From assembly GCA_022781515.1 (NCBI GenBank), contig JALETI010000021.1, positions 1 to 38,459 of the forward strand: a stretch of 38,459 nucleotides of DNA, in the 5' to 3' direction. The notes beneath the pieces were generated by a model. The model was not told the origin of the DNA. It was given only the letters and a program-made list of their open reading frames with translations, and ran no database searches. The position numbers and the translations under genes are program-made. This document shows, one piece after another, positions 1-9,540 of the stretch (positions are counted from its first letter, which is position 1; every line of letters begins with the position of its first letter). The stretch comes from Lachnospiraceae bacterium. GTDB lineage: Bacteria > Bacillota > Clostridia > Lachnospirales > Lachnospiraceae.

Positions 1-22
1 ACATGAACTGTCGCCTCCCTCA

Positions 23-427
23 TCAGCCCTGATTTTCTATGTATTCCCTCAGCATTTCTTCTGAAACATTCCCGACACTGCATGCAAAGTATCCGTCCGT
101 CCAAAATGTATGCTCTTTCCAAAAGTGTTTCCGTAAATAAAACGGATACCGTTCCCATATATGGTATGTCGTGTAGCTTTTCATCAGATTTATGATTTTG
201 CTGACGGACATGGTTGGCTCTGTTTCTATCATGTAATGGATATGGTCTTTATCCGTTTCCATGTATTTAATACTTACATGATGTTTTTGACATATCTCAT
301 AAGAAAACTGTTTGATATCATCTGATAACCGCTTTGAAACCAGTTACTTCTTTCTATATTTACATACGAAAATGATATGGTATTGTAATAAATACTTGTG
401 TCTGTTTTTTGATTTCCATGTTCCCAT
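23..427 (-). pseudogene. tnpA: IS200-type transposase TnpA (Y1 HUH), interrupted by an in-frame TAA
   Basis: Minus-strand reading MGTWKSKNRHKYLLQYHIIFVCKYRKK*LVSKRLSDDIKQFSYEICQKHHVSIKYMETDKDHIHYMIETEPTMSVSKIINLMKSY...FWTDGYFACSVGNVSEEMLREYIENQG matches the TnpA plan (HIIF.CKYR, DHIH, W..GYF..SVG, YIENQ). Stop codon at complement of 344-346. Confidence 0.85.
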
Positions 428-464
428 ACCGATAGTGTAACACAAAAATCTACTTTTGGCGATC

Positions 465-505
465 TTAACCCACCGTCTAAAGCCAGTGGGATTGCGGTCA
501 CCCTA
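465..505. mobile_element. putative IS200-like subterminal hairpin / element boundary
   Basis: CCCAC-CGTCTAAAGCCA-GTGGG imperfect palindrome just 5' of tnpA; ABC-ATPase coding similarity starts immediately to the right (~508). Confidence 0.5.
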
Positions 506-507
506 TT

Positions 508-918
508 TCAAAGGCGGAGATCAGAGACAGAGTGCGTGAGATAGCTGCACGATTTGAGATTTCAGATCTTCTTTCGGCATATCCTGGTACGTTAAGCGGA
601 GGAGAAAAACAACGTACGGCTCTGGCAAGGGCATTAATTACAGAACCGGATCTGCTTCTGCTGGATGAGCCGTTTTCAGCCCTTGATCCGGTGACAAAAC
701 AGAAGATGTATGAAGTATTACGGCAGATCAGACAGAATTACAGGTGTTCCATTGTATTTGTTTCCCATGATTTTGAAGAAGCCAGACAGCTTTCAGACCG
801 AACGGGAATTATGATCTGCGGAAAACTGTGCGGAGTTGTGGACAGCAGATACCTTTATACGGTAGAATGGAATTCTGAAGTGAAGGAATTTCTTGGCATT
901 ACAAATTCAAATACATAA
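508..918 (+). pseudogene. ABC transporter ATP-binding protein, N-terminally truncated (no Walker A)
   Basis: Frame reads SKAEIRDRVREIAARFEISDLLSAYPGTLSGGEKQRTALARALITEPDLLLLDEPFSALDP...VSHDFEEARQLSDR: signature, Walker B and H-loop present, Walker A absent. Confidence 0.8.
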
Positions 919-932
919 GGAGAGGAAGAATT

Positions 933-1688
933 ATGACAAAAGAAGAATTATTTCAGACCATAAAAACGTCATTTGAAAAGGTTCTCATGGAAAATCATAT
1001 TGAAAACGATACCATAAGTGTCAGCTGTCGGGCACTTTCTCCAGAAGAGGCAATCGGTATTACCAGACGGCGTGATTTCCCGATCATCACGGGAAAGGAT
1101 GTGATGATTCAGGCCGAATATAAGGGCAGTTTCGGACAGGCATTTACCGATGCACCGACTTTGTATACCGGTTCTCTGTCAGAAATCCTTTCTGCCGACA
1201 TTGTACAGGACCCTCATGCACGGGGAATCTTCATTGCGGCAGTGAATGCCGTGATGAAATATCTGGATCAGTGCAGCGGAACTGTTCATTGCCGGACAGA
1301 GGGACCGGAACAATGCGCCTGTGATATGCTTTCCCATCTGCGGAAAAATTATCCCGATGCAAGGAAAATAGCCCTTGTAGGTTATCAGCCTTCTCTGCTG
1401 GAGATGCTGTCAACGAATGGATTTGATGTACGTGTTTTTGATCTGAATGAGGGAAATATCGGTCACGTGCGTTATGGAGTGACCGTTGAAAACGGTGCAG
1501 AAATGACCGGAAAAAAACTGGAATCCTGGGCAGACCTGATTCTCTGTACAGGATCTACGATCTGCAATGGAACGATCGTTGATTACATGGATCTCAATAC
1601 AACAGTTCTGTTTTTCGGTATTACTCTGGCCGGTACAGCGAAGCTTCTGGGACTGAATCGTAGCTGTTTTGCAGACAGGTATGTATAA
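933..1688 (+). CDS. DUF364-like protein (putative heavy-metal chelation domain)
   Basis: 251 aa; ...KIALVGYQPSLLEML...VRVFDLNEGNIG...WADLILCTGSTICNGTIVDYMDLNTTVLFFGITLAGTAKLLGLNRSC resembles DUF364; follows an ABC ATPase. Confidence 0.6.
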   Translation: MTKEELFQTIKTSFEKVLMENHIENDTISVSCRALSPEEAIGITRRRDFPIITGKDVMIQAEYKGSFGQAFTDAPTLYTGSLSEILSADIVQDPHARGIFIAAVNAVMKYLDQCSGTVHCRTEGPEQCACDMLSHLRKNYPDARKIALVGYQPSLLEMLSTNGFDVRVFDLNEGNIGHVRYGVTVENGAEMTGKKLESWADLILCTGSTICNGTIVDYMDLNTTVLFFGITLAGTAKLLGLNRSCFADRYV

Positions 1689-1897
1689 AGACCTTCATTT
1701 TGAATCAGTGGATATTTTCCGGAGGTCTCAGCTGCTTAATATCTTATGGAGTTTCTTTCACGAAATTTCTCTCACAGAATTTCTTCCATGGTATTTTTCT
1801 CATGGTATTTCACCCGAAATACGAAACATTGGCATTGCTTATCTGTAAATCGTGTGGTATTGTATGGGGGAGGAAATAAAACTATGGAGGTATATTC

Positions 1898-3184
1898 ATG
1901 AAGAAATATTCTGAAATGACCAGAGACGAACTGCTGACCATGAAAGCAGCATTGGAAATTGAGTACAAAGAAGAAGCTGCGAAGGGCCATTCTCTGAATA
2001 TGGCCAGAGGAAAGCCGGGGAAGGCTCAGCTGGAACTGGCAATGCCGATGCTTGATGTTTTTAACAGCCATTCGGATATGAATACTCTGCTGGGAAATGA
2101 TACCCGTAACTATGGTGATCTGGACGGTATCGGTGAATGCCGCCGCCTGATTGCTAATATGATGGAAGTGGAAAAGGACAATGTGATTGTCTGCGGCAAT
2201 TCCAGTCTGAATATTATGTATGATACCGTTGCCCGTTCCATGAGCTTTGGTGTCAATGGTTCCACACCCTGGTGCAAGCTGGACAAGGTGAAGTTCCTTT
2301 GCCCGGTTCCCGGATATGACAGACATTTTGCCATTACAGAGCTGTTCGGTATCGAGATGATCAACATCCCGCTGTATGATGATGGTCCGGATATGGATAT
2401 GGTTGAGCAGTACGTCAACAATGATTCTGCTGTTAAGGGTATCTGGTGTGTACCGAAGTATTCCAATCCCACAGGTCAGACCTATTCGGATGAGACAGTA
2501 CGTCGTTTTGCCAACCTGCATCCGGCGGCTGAAGATTTCCGTATTTTCTGGGATAACGCATATTGTGTGCATCATCTGTACGATGATCAGCAGGATCAGC
2601 TGCTGAATATTCTGACCGAGTGTGAGAAGGCTGGAAATCCGGATATGGTATACATCTTTGCTTCCACATCCAAAATCAGCTTCCCCGGATCCGGTGTATC
2701 TGCCATTGCATCTTCCCAGAATAATATTCAGAACATCCTGAAACTGATGACGGTCCAGACCATCGGTCATGATAAGATCAACCAGCTCCGTCATGTTCGT
2801 TTCTTTAAGGATGTGGAACATCTTCGTCTTCATATGAAAAAGCACAGTGATATCCTGCGTCCTAAATTTGAGGCTGTACTGCAGACTCTGGAGGAAGAAC
2901 TGGGAGGTCTGGGTATCGGATCCTGGTATAAACCCAGAGGAGGTTATTTCATTTCCTTTAATTCCATGCCGGGCTGTGCAAAGAAAATCGTCGGTATGTG
3001 TAAAGAACTGGGGGTTGTTATGACCGGTGCCGGAGCAACCTATCCTTATGGAAAAGACCCGGAGGATTCCAATATCCGAATCGCACCTTCCTTCCCCAGT
3101 CCGGAGGAACTTCAGGTGGCATCCAGAGTATTCGTGCTCTGCGTGAAGCTTGCCAGTGTGGAAAAATTGCTGGGAGAGTTTTAA
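1898..3184 (+). CDS. aminotransferase class I/II, MocR-type aspartate aminotransferase
   Basis: 428 aa; NMARGKPGKAQLELAMPML, PVPGYDRHF, WCVPKYSNPTGQTYSDE, STSKISFPGSGVS (PLP Lys), GGYFISF. Confidence 0.85.
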   Translation: MKKYSEMTRDELLTMKAALEIEYKEEAAKGHSLNMARGKPGKAQLELAMPMLDVFNSHSDMNTLLGNDTRNYGDLDGIGECRRLIANMMEVEKDNVIVCGNSSLNIMYDTVARSMSFGVNGSTPWCKLDKVKFLCPVPGYDRHFAITELFGIEMINIPLYDDGPDMDMVEQYVNNDSAVKGIWCVPKYSNPTGQTYSDETVRRFANLHPAAEDFRIFWDNAYCVHHLYDDQQDQLLNILTECEKAGNPDMVYIFASTSKISFPGSGVSAIASSQNNIQNILKLMTVQTIGHDKINQLRHVRFFKDVEHLRLHMKKHSDILRPKFEAVLQTLEEELGGLGIGSWYKPRGGYFISFNSMPGCAKKIVGMCKELGVVMTGAGATYPYGKDPEDSNIRIAPSFPSPEELQVASRVFVLCVKLASVEKLLGEF

Positions 3185-3211
3185 TATCTGCTTATATATA
3201 GTTGATTTTGA

Positions 3212-3285
3212 AATTATTTCAAATCGCCCTTTGCGGAGATTTGACGCCGGATTTGGTTTGCAAAGCAAGCATTTTCCAAATAGAT
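3212..3285 (+). repeat. dispersed repeat, copy 1
   Basis: ATTTCAAATCGCCCTTTGCGGAGATTTGACGCCGGATTTGGTTTGCAAAGCAAGCATTTTCC aligns with the reverse complement of ~32979-33055. Confidence 0.6.
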
Positions 3286-3296
3286 TAAACGAAATA

Positions 3297-3339
3297 AAAA
3301 GGTCTGTGTATCATCCTGAGGGAAGATCACAGACCTTTT
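3297..3339. terminator. bidirectional intrinsic terminator
   Basis: AAAAGGTCTGTG ... CACAGACCTTTT, perfect 12-bp arms with T/A tracts, between convergent genes. Confidence 0.85.
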
Positions 3340-3414
3340 CTTATAAGTAGATGCCATGACGGGCGATGCGAAACCCATCATATGATGCAGGGGGTATCGT
3401 TACTGAATTGCTGC

Positions 3415-4410
3415 TTAGAACAGTTCTTTTGACATCTTGTCAATTTCTTCGTCTACAGCCTCATATACACCGGGGATGCAGGAGAATGCAAGACCGTGGC
3501 TTGTGCAGGGAATGAAATACAGCTTACCGCAGTCTCTGCAGAGCTGGTCGGTTTCTCTTTCAATATCTTCCTGTGTCCAGTCGGGTTTATCAACCTTTCC
3601 ATTATCAATACCACCCATGAAAGTGATATCTTTTCCGTATTTCTGAATCAGTTCAGGAAGATTGTTTACGGACATGGCACCCTGCCATACATCAATACCC
3701 ATTTCAATCATGCTGGGAACCAGGTTTGCAGAGTAGCTGTCATTGTGGTGTACAATGAGCTGAACGCCGTGATCATGGTAGTATTTGTAAATTCTCGTGT
3801 AGGGTTCCAGGAAGAATTCATCGAACATTTCCTTGCTGAGGAAGCTGGATCTCTGGGTTCCCCAGTCATCGTGATGGAACAGAGCATCCGGTTTCATATA
3901 TTTACAGATCTGTTCTGCATAGGCCAGTTCCCATTCGGTAACGTATTCGATCAGTTCATGTACTGCTTCCGGTTCTTCATAGAAATTAACCAGTGCTTCT
4001 GTGATTTCACACAGGTAGTGGCACATTTCGAAAAGACCGGGTGCGATGAAAGGTGCAACGAAGTATTTGTCACGGTCAATGGAATTTACTTCATCAATGC
4101 ATGCTTTCCAGTCTTCTTCAGTATAGTCGATGGCGGGAGCCTTTACAAATTCTTTCCATCTGGTGATATCCGGACATACCAGATGTTCTTTGTCGTGCAT
4201 GGGGAATGCACCGATATGTCCTTCCGGCCAGGCATTCCAGTATCCCCATCCGCATTTAACGGCAGGGTCACCGGGTTTTGCAGGCATTACCGGATACTGC
4301 TGATGATAAGGGTCACTGAGCAGAATTTTGATGAATTCATACTGCTTTACGAAACGATCCGGGTTGCCGCCTTTGATGACTTCAAGTACATTCTGTTTGG
4401 GTGTTAACAT
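3415..4410 (-). CDS. uroporphyrinogen decarboxylase (URO-D) family protein
   Basis: 331 aa; FHHDDWGTQRSSFLSKEMFDEFFLEPYTRIYKYYHDHGVQLIVHHNDSYSANLVPSMIEMGIDVWQG...MGGIDNGKVD is the URO-D/MtaA-like core. Confidence 0.8.
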   Translation of the reverse strand: MLTPKQNVLEVIKGGNPDRFVKQYEFIKILLSDPYHQQYPVMPAKPGDPAVKCGWGYWNAWPEGHIGAFPMHDKEHLVCPDITRWKEFVKAPAIDYTEEDWKACIDEVNSIDRDKYFVAPFIAPGLFEMCHYLCEITEALVNFYEEPEAVHELIEYVTEWELAYAEQICKYMKPDALFHHDDWGTQRSSFLSKEMFDEFFLEPYTRIYKYYHDHGVQLIVHHNDSYSANLVPSMIEMGIDVWQGAMSVNNLPELIQKYGKDITFMGGIDNGKVDKPDWTQEDIERETDQLCRDCGKLYFIPCTSHGLAFSCIPGVYEAVDEEIDKMSKELF

Positions 4411-4576
4411 AAATACTCCTCCTATGAAATATAGAATGACATATACGATATTTGCCCTTGTATATGCTTTATTTCCTTGATATAAACAGTATATTACAGT
4501 ATAATTCTGTTGTATAGTCCGTATGTTGATAAATTTCAGATATATAAATTACTACAAAATATAGGAAGGGTTAGAA

Positions 4577-6097
4577 ATGATTATTCCTTTATCGATTTTT
4601 GGCTGTTTTATTGAGAATTTTCTTTTGGAAAAAAATGAGTGTGCCGAAAGCAGTACCATTCGTCCGGAGTATTGCTATCGTTATTTTTCCGGGATTGAAA
4701 TTCAGGATGGAGAACTGCTGATGGGGGATGCAGAAGAGATTCCGGAAGATACTGCAGGGAAAGCACTGGCGCTGATCGGCAGACCATCTGAGGAGATTTT
4801 ACAGAGGAATGCAGTGATTTATACCGTTCAGAAGAGTGAACGATTTTTCTATGAGGTTCAGAAAGCAGCAGGAAAACTGCTGGAACTGGACAGCAGGGTG
4901 CAGGAAATTCTTCTGGCGGATAATCCCTTTGCTGATCTGGCCAATGCTGCGTCAGCGGTATTTGGCAATCATGTATTCATTCATGATTCCGGTTATATCC
5001 TGCTGGCAGCCAGCAGCGATCCGCCGGGAGACGAGCAATGGGAGTACAATGAATTTCAGAAATGCTATGTGCTTTCAGAGGATATTATCAGTGAATTCAA
5101 GTGCAATCAGGATTATCTGGATACCATGGACACCCATGAAGCGGCTGTTTTTCCGGCAGATACCTTCGGCTATCGGATTCTTTATCGAAATTTGTGGGAA
5201 AATGAACAATATAAAGGAAGAATCTGTGTCTGCGAACTGAAACGTCTTCTCCATCCTGGCGATTTCTGGTTGATTGAATGGATGGAAAATGTGGTTAAAC
5301 TGATCCGGAAGCATCCGATATCTGCAGAAGGACAGCGATTTCATCCGGTGATTTCCATGTTGGAATATCTTTTGAATGAAGGAACTGTCAGCAGAAAACA
5401 GATGGATCAGATTCTGGTGAATACAGGATGGACCAGCAGGGATCGGTATTATCTGGTCAGTCTGTTCCCGGAACAGCCGGACGATCTGATTCGATCGGAG
5501 AATTATCAGAGGCAAAGACTGGCAGAGCTTTCCAGTCAGTTCTGTATTCTGACCCATAATGGCCGTTTTCTGCTTTTAATTAATGAAACGGTAAATGAAC
5601 TGAGCATTTCAGATTTCCGCTATCATTTTGCTTCTTCCCTGCGGGATCAGCTGATGAAGGTGGGGATCAGCTGTGTCGGTCAGGATCTGCTGCAGATCCG
5701 GCAATTGTATCGTCAGGCATGTATTGCCTATCAATTCGGATCGTATCAGGATAGTACCTTTTGGGTCTATAATTTCGATGATTACCGTATCGAATATATG
5801 ATTTCCCAGGCAAAAGGAGAGTTTGATGCAGAACTGATCTGCCGGCCGGAACTGTTTTTGCTGCAGGAATACGATAAAGATCATACATCTGAATTACTCA
5901 ATACCCTGCGTGTATTTCTCAAATGGGAACGGAGCATTGCCCGGGCCTGTGAGGAACTTGCCATTCACAGGACCACGCTTTTATATCGGATACAGAGAAT
6001 CGAACAGCTGACCCATCTGAATCTGGATGACGAAGAGATAAGGCTGGAACTGATTTTATCCTATAAGTTTCTGGAAAAGGAAAAATTCAGGTATTGA
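4577..6097 (+). CDS. PucR/CdaR-like helix-turn-helix transcriptional regulator
   Basis: 506 aa; C-terminal LRVFLKWERSIARACEELAIHRTTLLYRIQRIEQLTHLNLDDEEIRLELILSYKFL is a PucR-type HTH. Confidence 0.75.
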   Translation: MIIPLSIFGCFIENFLLEKNECAESSTIRPEYCYRYFSGIEIQDGELLMGDAEEIPEDTAGKALALIGRPSEEILQRNAVIYTVQKSERFFYEVQKAAGKLLELDSRVQEILLADNPFADLANAASAVFGNHVFIHDSGYILLAASSDPPGDEQWEYNEFQKCYVLSEDIISEFKCNQDYLDTMDTHEAAVFPADTFGYRILYRNLWENEQYKGRICVCELKRLLHPGDFWLIEWMENVVKLIRKHPISAEGQRFHPVISMLEYLLNEGTVSRKQMDQILVNTGWTSRDRYYLVSLFPEQPDDLIRSENYQRQRLAELSSQFCILTHNGRFLLLINETVNELSISDFRYHFASSLRDQLMKVGISCVGQDLLQIRQLYRQACIAYQFGSYQDSTFWVYNFDDYRIEYMISQAKGEFDAELICRPELFLLQEYDKDHTSELLNTLRVFLKWERSIARACEELAIHRTTLLYRIQRIEQLTHLNLDDEEIRLELILSYKFLEKEKFRY

Positions 6098-6214
6098 TGG
6101 TATGATTAGAATCCGCTGTGTTTGGACCTGAACGAGAGTGGGTCCCGGAAGGAGATATTATGGGCTGAAACGGGAGTTGGACGAAAAATAATAAATCAAC
6201 CTTTGGGGGATAGC

Positions 6215-7507
6215 GTGAAACACGAGTTTTTTAAATATATATCAGGAAATATACTGGGAATGATTGGGATATCCATCTATATTCTTGCAGATACATTTTT
6301 TATATCATTATGTAAAGGAGCAGACGGAATCACCGTGCTGAATCTGGCTCTGCCGTTATACGGTTTGCTGTTTGCCATCGGTTCCATGATCGGAGTTGGT
6401 TCAGCCACCCGGTATTCCATTAAAAAAGCACAGAAAAAAGGACATACGGACGTATATTTCATCCATGCAATTCTATGGCAGCTGCTGTTCAGCCTTCCTT
6501 TTATTTTGCTGGGTATTCTTCATCCGGAATGGTGGCTGCGGCTCATGGGCGGTGATCCGGTGATTGCGGAACTGGGGAAAGCTTATACGAGGATTGTTCT
6601 GATTGGTTCTCCGCTTTTTATGATAAATTATACCTTTACCGCATTTGCCAGAAACGATAATGCACCTGCAGTGGCCATGGCTGCCATGCTGGGGGCCAGC
6701 GGATTTAACATTGTATTTGATTATCTGTTTATGTTTCCTCTGGGGATGGGACTTTCGGGAGCCGCACTGGCAACTGCCATGTCTCCCGTTGTTTCCAGTC
6801 TGATCTGCTGCAGTCATTTTTTCAGTGAAAAATGTACGATAAAATTTCAGTGGACGGGACTATCCGTAAAAAGACTGATTTCCAGCTGCAAACTGGGTGT
6901 ATCGGCTTTTGTGGGGGAAATATCTTCTGCAGTGACAACGACGGTGTTCAATATGCTTCTGCTTCGGCTGACGGGCAACATTGCGGTGGCAGCCTATGGT
7001 GTGGCAGCCAATTATTCTCTGGTTGCCATGGCCTTTTTCAACGGCATTTCACAGGGAATGCAGCCGCTGCTCAGCAGAGCCTGCGGACAGGGGAAAAAGA
7101 ATGAGGAGAGAGAATTGCTGCAGCTGGGGCTTCTGGTCTGTCTGGGGCTGGAACTGATGATTGTGGGAATCTTCTGGATCTTTACCGATCCTCTGGCAGC
7201 CGTATTCAACAGTGAAAAAAACACGGAACTTGCCGGACTGGCCCATACAGCACTGCGGCTGTATTTTCTGGGATATCTGGCAGCAGGAATCAATATGGTT
7301 CTGACCACATGGTTTTCTGCAACGGGAAAAGCGCTGTCTGCTTCCATTGCATCTATATTGAGAGGAGCAGCGGCAATTGTATTCTGTGCTGTTGTTATGG
7401 GAGCAATCTGGGAGCTGAACGGAATCTGGCTGTCCTTTTTCGCATCGGAAATCATTACCTTGATTGTTATTTTTATCCTGATCCGGAGGGAAAACAGTCG
7501 GAGATGA
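6215..7507 (+). CDS. MATE family efflux transporter
   Basis: Polytopic; SIYILADTFFISLCKGADGITVLNLALPLYGLLFAIGSMIGVGSATRYSI typical of MATE; GTG start at 6215 preferred over the 6122 ORF start. Confidence 0.85.
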   Translation: MKHEFFKYISGNILGMIGISIYILADTFFISLCKGADGITVLNLALPLYGLLFAIGSMIGVGSATRYSIKKAQKKGHTDVYFIHAILWQLLFSLPFILLGILHPEWWLRLMGGDPVIAELGKAYTRIVLIGSPLFMINYTFTAFARNDNAPAVAMAAMLGASGFNIVFDYLFMFPLGMGLSGAALATAMSPVVSSLICCSHFFSEKCTIKFQWTGLSVKRLISSCKLGVSAFVGEISSAVTTTVFNMLLLRLTGNIAVAAYGVAANYSLVAMAFFNGISQGMQPLLSRACGQGKKNEERELLQLGLLVCLGLELMIVGIFWIFTDPLAAVFNSEKNTELAGLAHTALRLYFLGYLAAGINMVLTTWFSATGKALSASIASILRGAAAIVFCAVVMGAIWELNGIWLSFFASEIITLIVIFILIRRENSRR

Positions 7508-7563
7508 TAATTTTTGCACAAACAAAAGAGAATACTGAACATTTTTTTCCAAATACATTACCA

Positions 7564-7592
7564 TTGAAAAAAGAAAGCGATTCGAGTATACT
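7564..7592 (+). promoter_or_regulatory. sigma-A-type promoter upstream of pgi
   Basis: TTGAAA - 17 nt - TATACT. Confidence 0.65.
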
Positions 7593-7678
7593 TTAAGCAT
7601 TATGCAATCCAATCATTATCGTGGGGGTAAAAGGATTTGCCCTCAACATCATGAAAATCAGAAAAGGAGATGTCAACG

Positions 7679-9259
7679 ATGGAATGGAAAAATTTTGATC
7701 TGCTGGATTCTTACGGAAAACTGAAAGCCCTCAAACCTGTTATGGTGAAAGACGTTATGGCCGGTGAAAATGGTGCCGTACGTGTGGAAAACTATCAGGT
7801 TCCCATGTCAAACGGTATGGTCTACAATTTTGCTGCAAAGCAGGTTGATGATACGGTACTGGATGTACTGCAGGGACTGGCTGATGAAGCAGAACTGACT
7901 GCAAAGTTTGAAGCCCTGTATAATGGTGCTGTGATCAATACCGGCGAAAAGAGAATGGTGCTGCATCAGCTTTGCCGCGGTCAGCTGGGCAACGATGTAA
8001 TCGCAGACGGTGTCAATAAGAGAGAATTTTATGTGACACAGCAGAAGCGTATTGCAGAGTTCTGTGAAAAGGTTTACAGCGGTGAAATCGTGAATGAAAA
8101 CGGTGAAAAGTTCACTACAATCGTTCAGATCGGTATCGGCGGCAGTGACCTTGGTCCCCGTGCTCTGTATCTGGCTCTGGAAGGCTGGGCAAAGGTGAAC
8201 AACACCCTGAAGATGGATGCAAAATTCATCAGCAACGTAGATCCGGATGATGCAACTGCAGTGCTTAAGACTGTGGATATTGCACATTCCCTGTTTGTTG
8301 TTGTATCCAAATCCGGTACAACTCTGGAAACTCTGACCAATGAAGCATTTGTTAAGAATGCAATTGAAGCAGCAGGCTGCAATCCCTCAAAGCATATGCT
8401 GGCTGTTACCAGTGAGACCTCACCTCTGGCAAACAATCCTGCATATCTGGATTCATTCTATATGGATGACTATATCGGCGGAAGATATTCTTCTTCATCA
8501 GCAGTTGGCGGCTGTGTTCTTTCCCTGGCATTCGGTCCGGAAGTATTTGCCCGTATCATGGATGGTGCCGCAGCGGAAGATCAGCTGGCAAAGAACGCTG
8601 ACATCAGAAAGAACCCTGCCATGATGGATGCCCTGATCGGTGTTTACGAACGCAATTTCCTGGGTTATCCTTCTACAGCAGTTCTGCCTTACTCACAGGC
8701 ACTGAGCCGTTTCCCTGCCCATCTGCAGCAGCTGGATATGGAATCCAACGGCAAGAGTGTCAATCGTTTCGGCGAACCCATTGACTATGTGACAGGACCC
8801 ACTATTTTCGGTGAACCCGGTACCAATGGTCAGCATTCCTTCTATCAGCTTCTGCATCAGGGTACAGACATCATTCCTCTGCAGTTTGTGGGTTACAGAA
8901 ATAACCAGATGGATAATGATGTGGATATTCAGGGAAGCACCAGCCAGCAGAAACTGTCTGCCAATGTGGCTGCACAGATCATGGCATTTGCCTGCGGCAA
9001 GGATGATGAGAACAGAAACAAGTATTTCGAAGGCAACAGACCGTCAAGCATCATTGTAGCGGATAAGCTGGTTCCCGAAACACTTGGCGCACTGCTTGCA
9101 CACTTTGAAAACAAAGTAATGTTCCAGGGCTTTGTATGGAACATCAACAGCTTTGATCAGGAAGGCGTTCAGTTAGGAAAGCTTCTTGCCAAGAAAGTTC
9201 TTGCAAAAGAAACAGACGGCGCATTAACAGCATACAGCAAACTGCTGGGAATCTTCTAA
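7679..9259 (+). CDS. pgi: glucose-6-phosphate isomerase
   Basis: IGIGGSDLGPRALYLAL, VVSKSGTTLET, GGRYSSSSAVGG, QLDMESNGKSVNRFG; AAGGAG RBS better spaced to ATG at 7679 than 7670. Confidence 0.93.
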   Translation: MEWKNFDLLDSYGKLKALKPVMVKDVMAGENGAVRVENYQVPMSNGMVYNFAAKQVDDTVLDVLQGLADEAELTAKFEALYNGAVINTGEKRMVLHQLCRGQLGNDVIADGVNKREFYVTQQKRIAEFCEKVYSGEIVNENGEKFTTIVQIGIGGSDLGPRALYLALEGWAKVNNTLKMDAKFISNVDPDDATAVLKTVDIAHSLFVVVSKSGTTLETLTNEAFVKNAIEAAGCNPSKHMLAVTSETSPLANNPAYLDSFYMDDYIGGRYSSSSAVGGCVLSLAFGPEVFARIMDGAAAEDQLAKNADIRKNPAMMDALIGVYERNFLGYPSTAVLPYSQALSRFPAHLQQLDMESNGKSVNRFGEPIDYVTGPTIFGEPGTNGQHSFYQLLHQGTDIIPLQFVGYRNNQMDNDVDIQGSTSQQKLSANVAAQIMAFACGKDDENRNKYFEGNRPSSIIVADKLVPETLGALLAHFENKVMFQGFVWNINSFDQEGVQLGKLLAKKVLAKETDGALTAYSKLLGIF

Positions 9260-9288
9260 ACGATTCTGTAAAGCATACTTTCATAACA

Positions 9289-9343
9289 AACAGCGAAAGT
9301 GTAAACCCATACCCCGGGTTTATGCTTTCGCTGTTTTCTTTTC
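9289..9343 (+). terminator. intrinsic terminator of pgi
   Basis: AACAGCGAAAG-TG-TAAACCC ... GGGTTTA-TG-CTTTCGCTGTT followed by TTCTTTT. Confidence 0.85.
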
Positions 9344-9540
9344 GAGGGTATCGCAATAAAAGCAAGATGAAAAGTTGAAAAATGGATAAAAACAGATGAA
9401 ATAGTACAGAAAAATCCAACTATTCAGAAACATCGTTGGCACATAAGTTTAAATTCATGCGACAGCCCCGGTGTGTTCAAATACGGATATTTGTGTTATA
9501 CTTTCATTCATGTTAATATAAGAAAAAAAGGGGTTTTTAC

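Noticed and set aside
3496-4407. 303-aa plus-strand ORF opposite the URO-D gene
   Set aside because: Antisense shadow of a well-supported minus-strand gene; no family resemblance.
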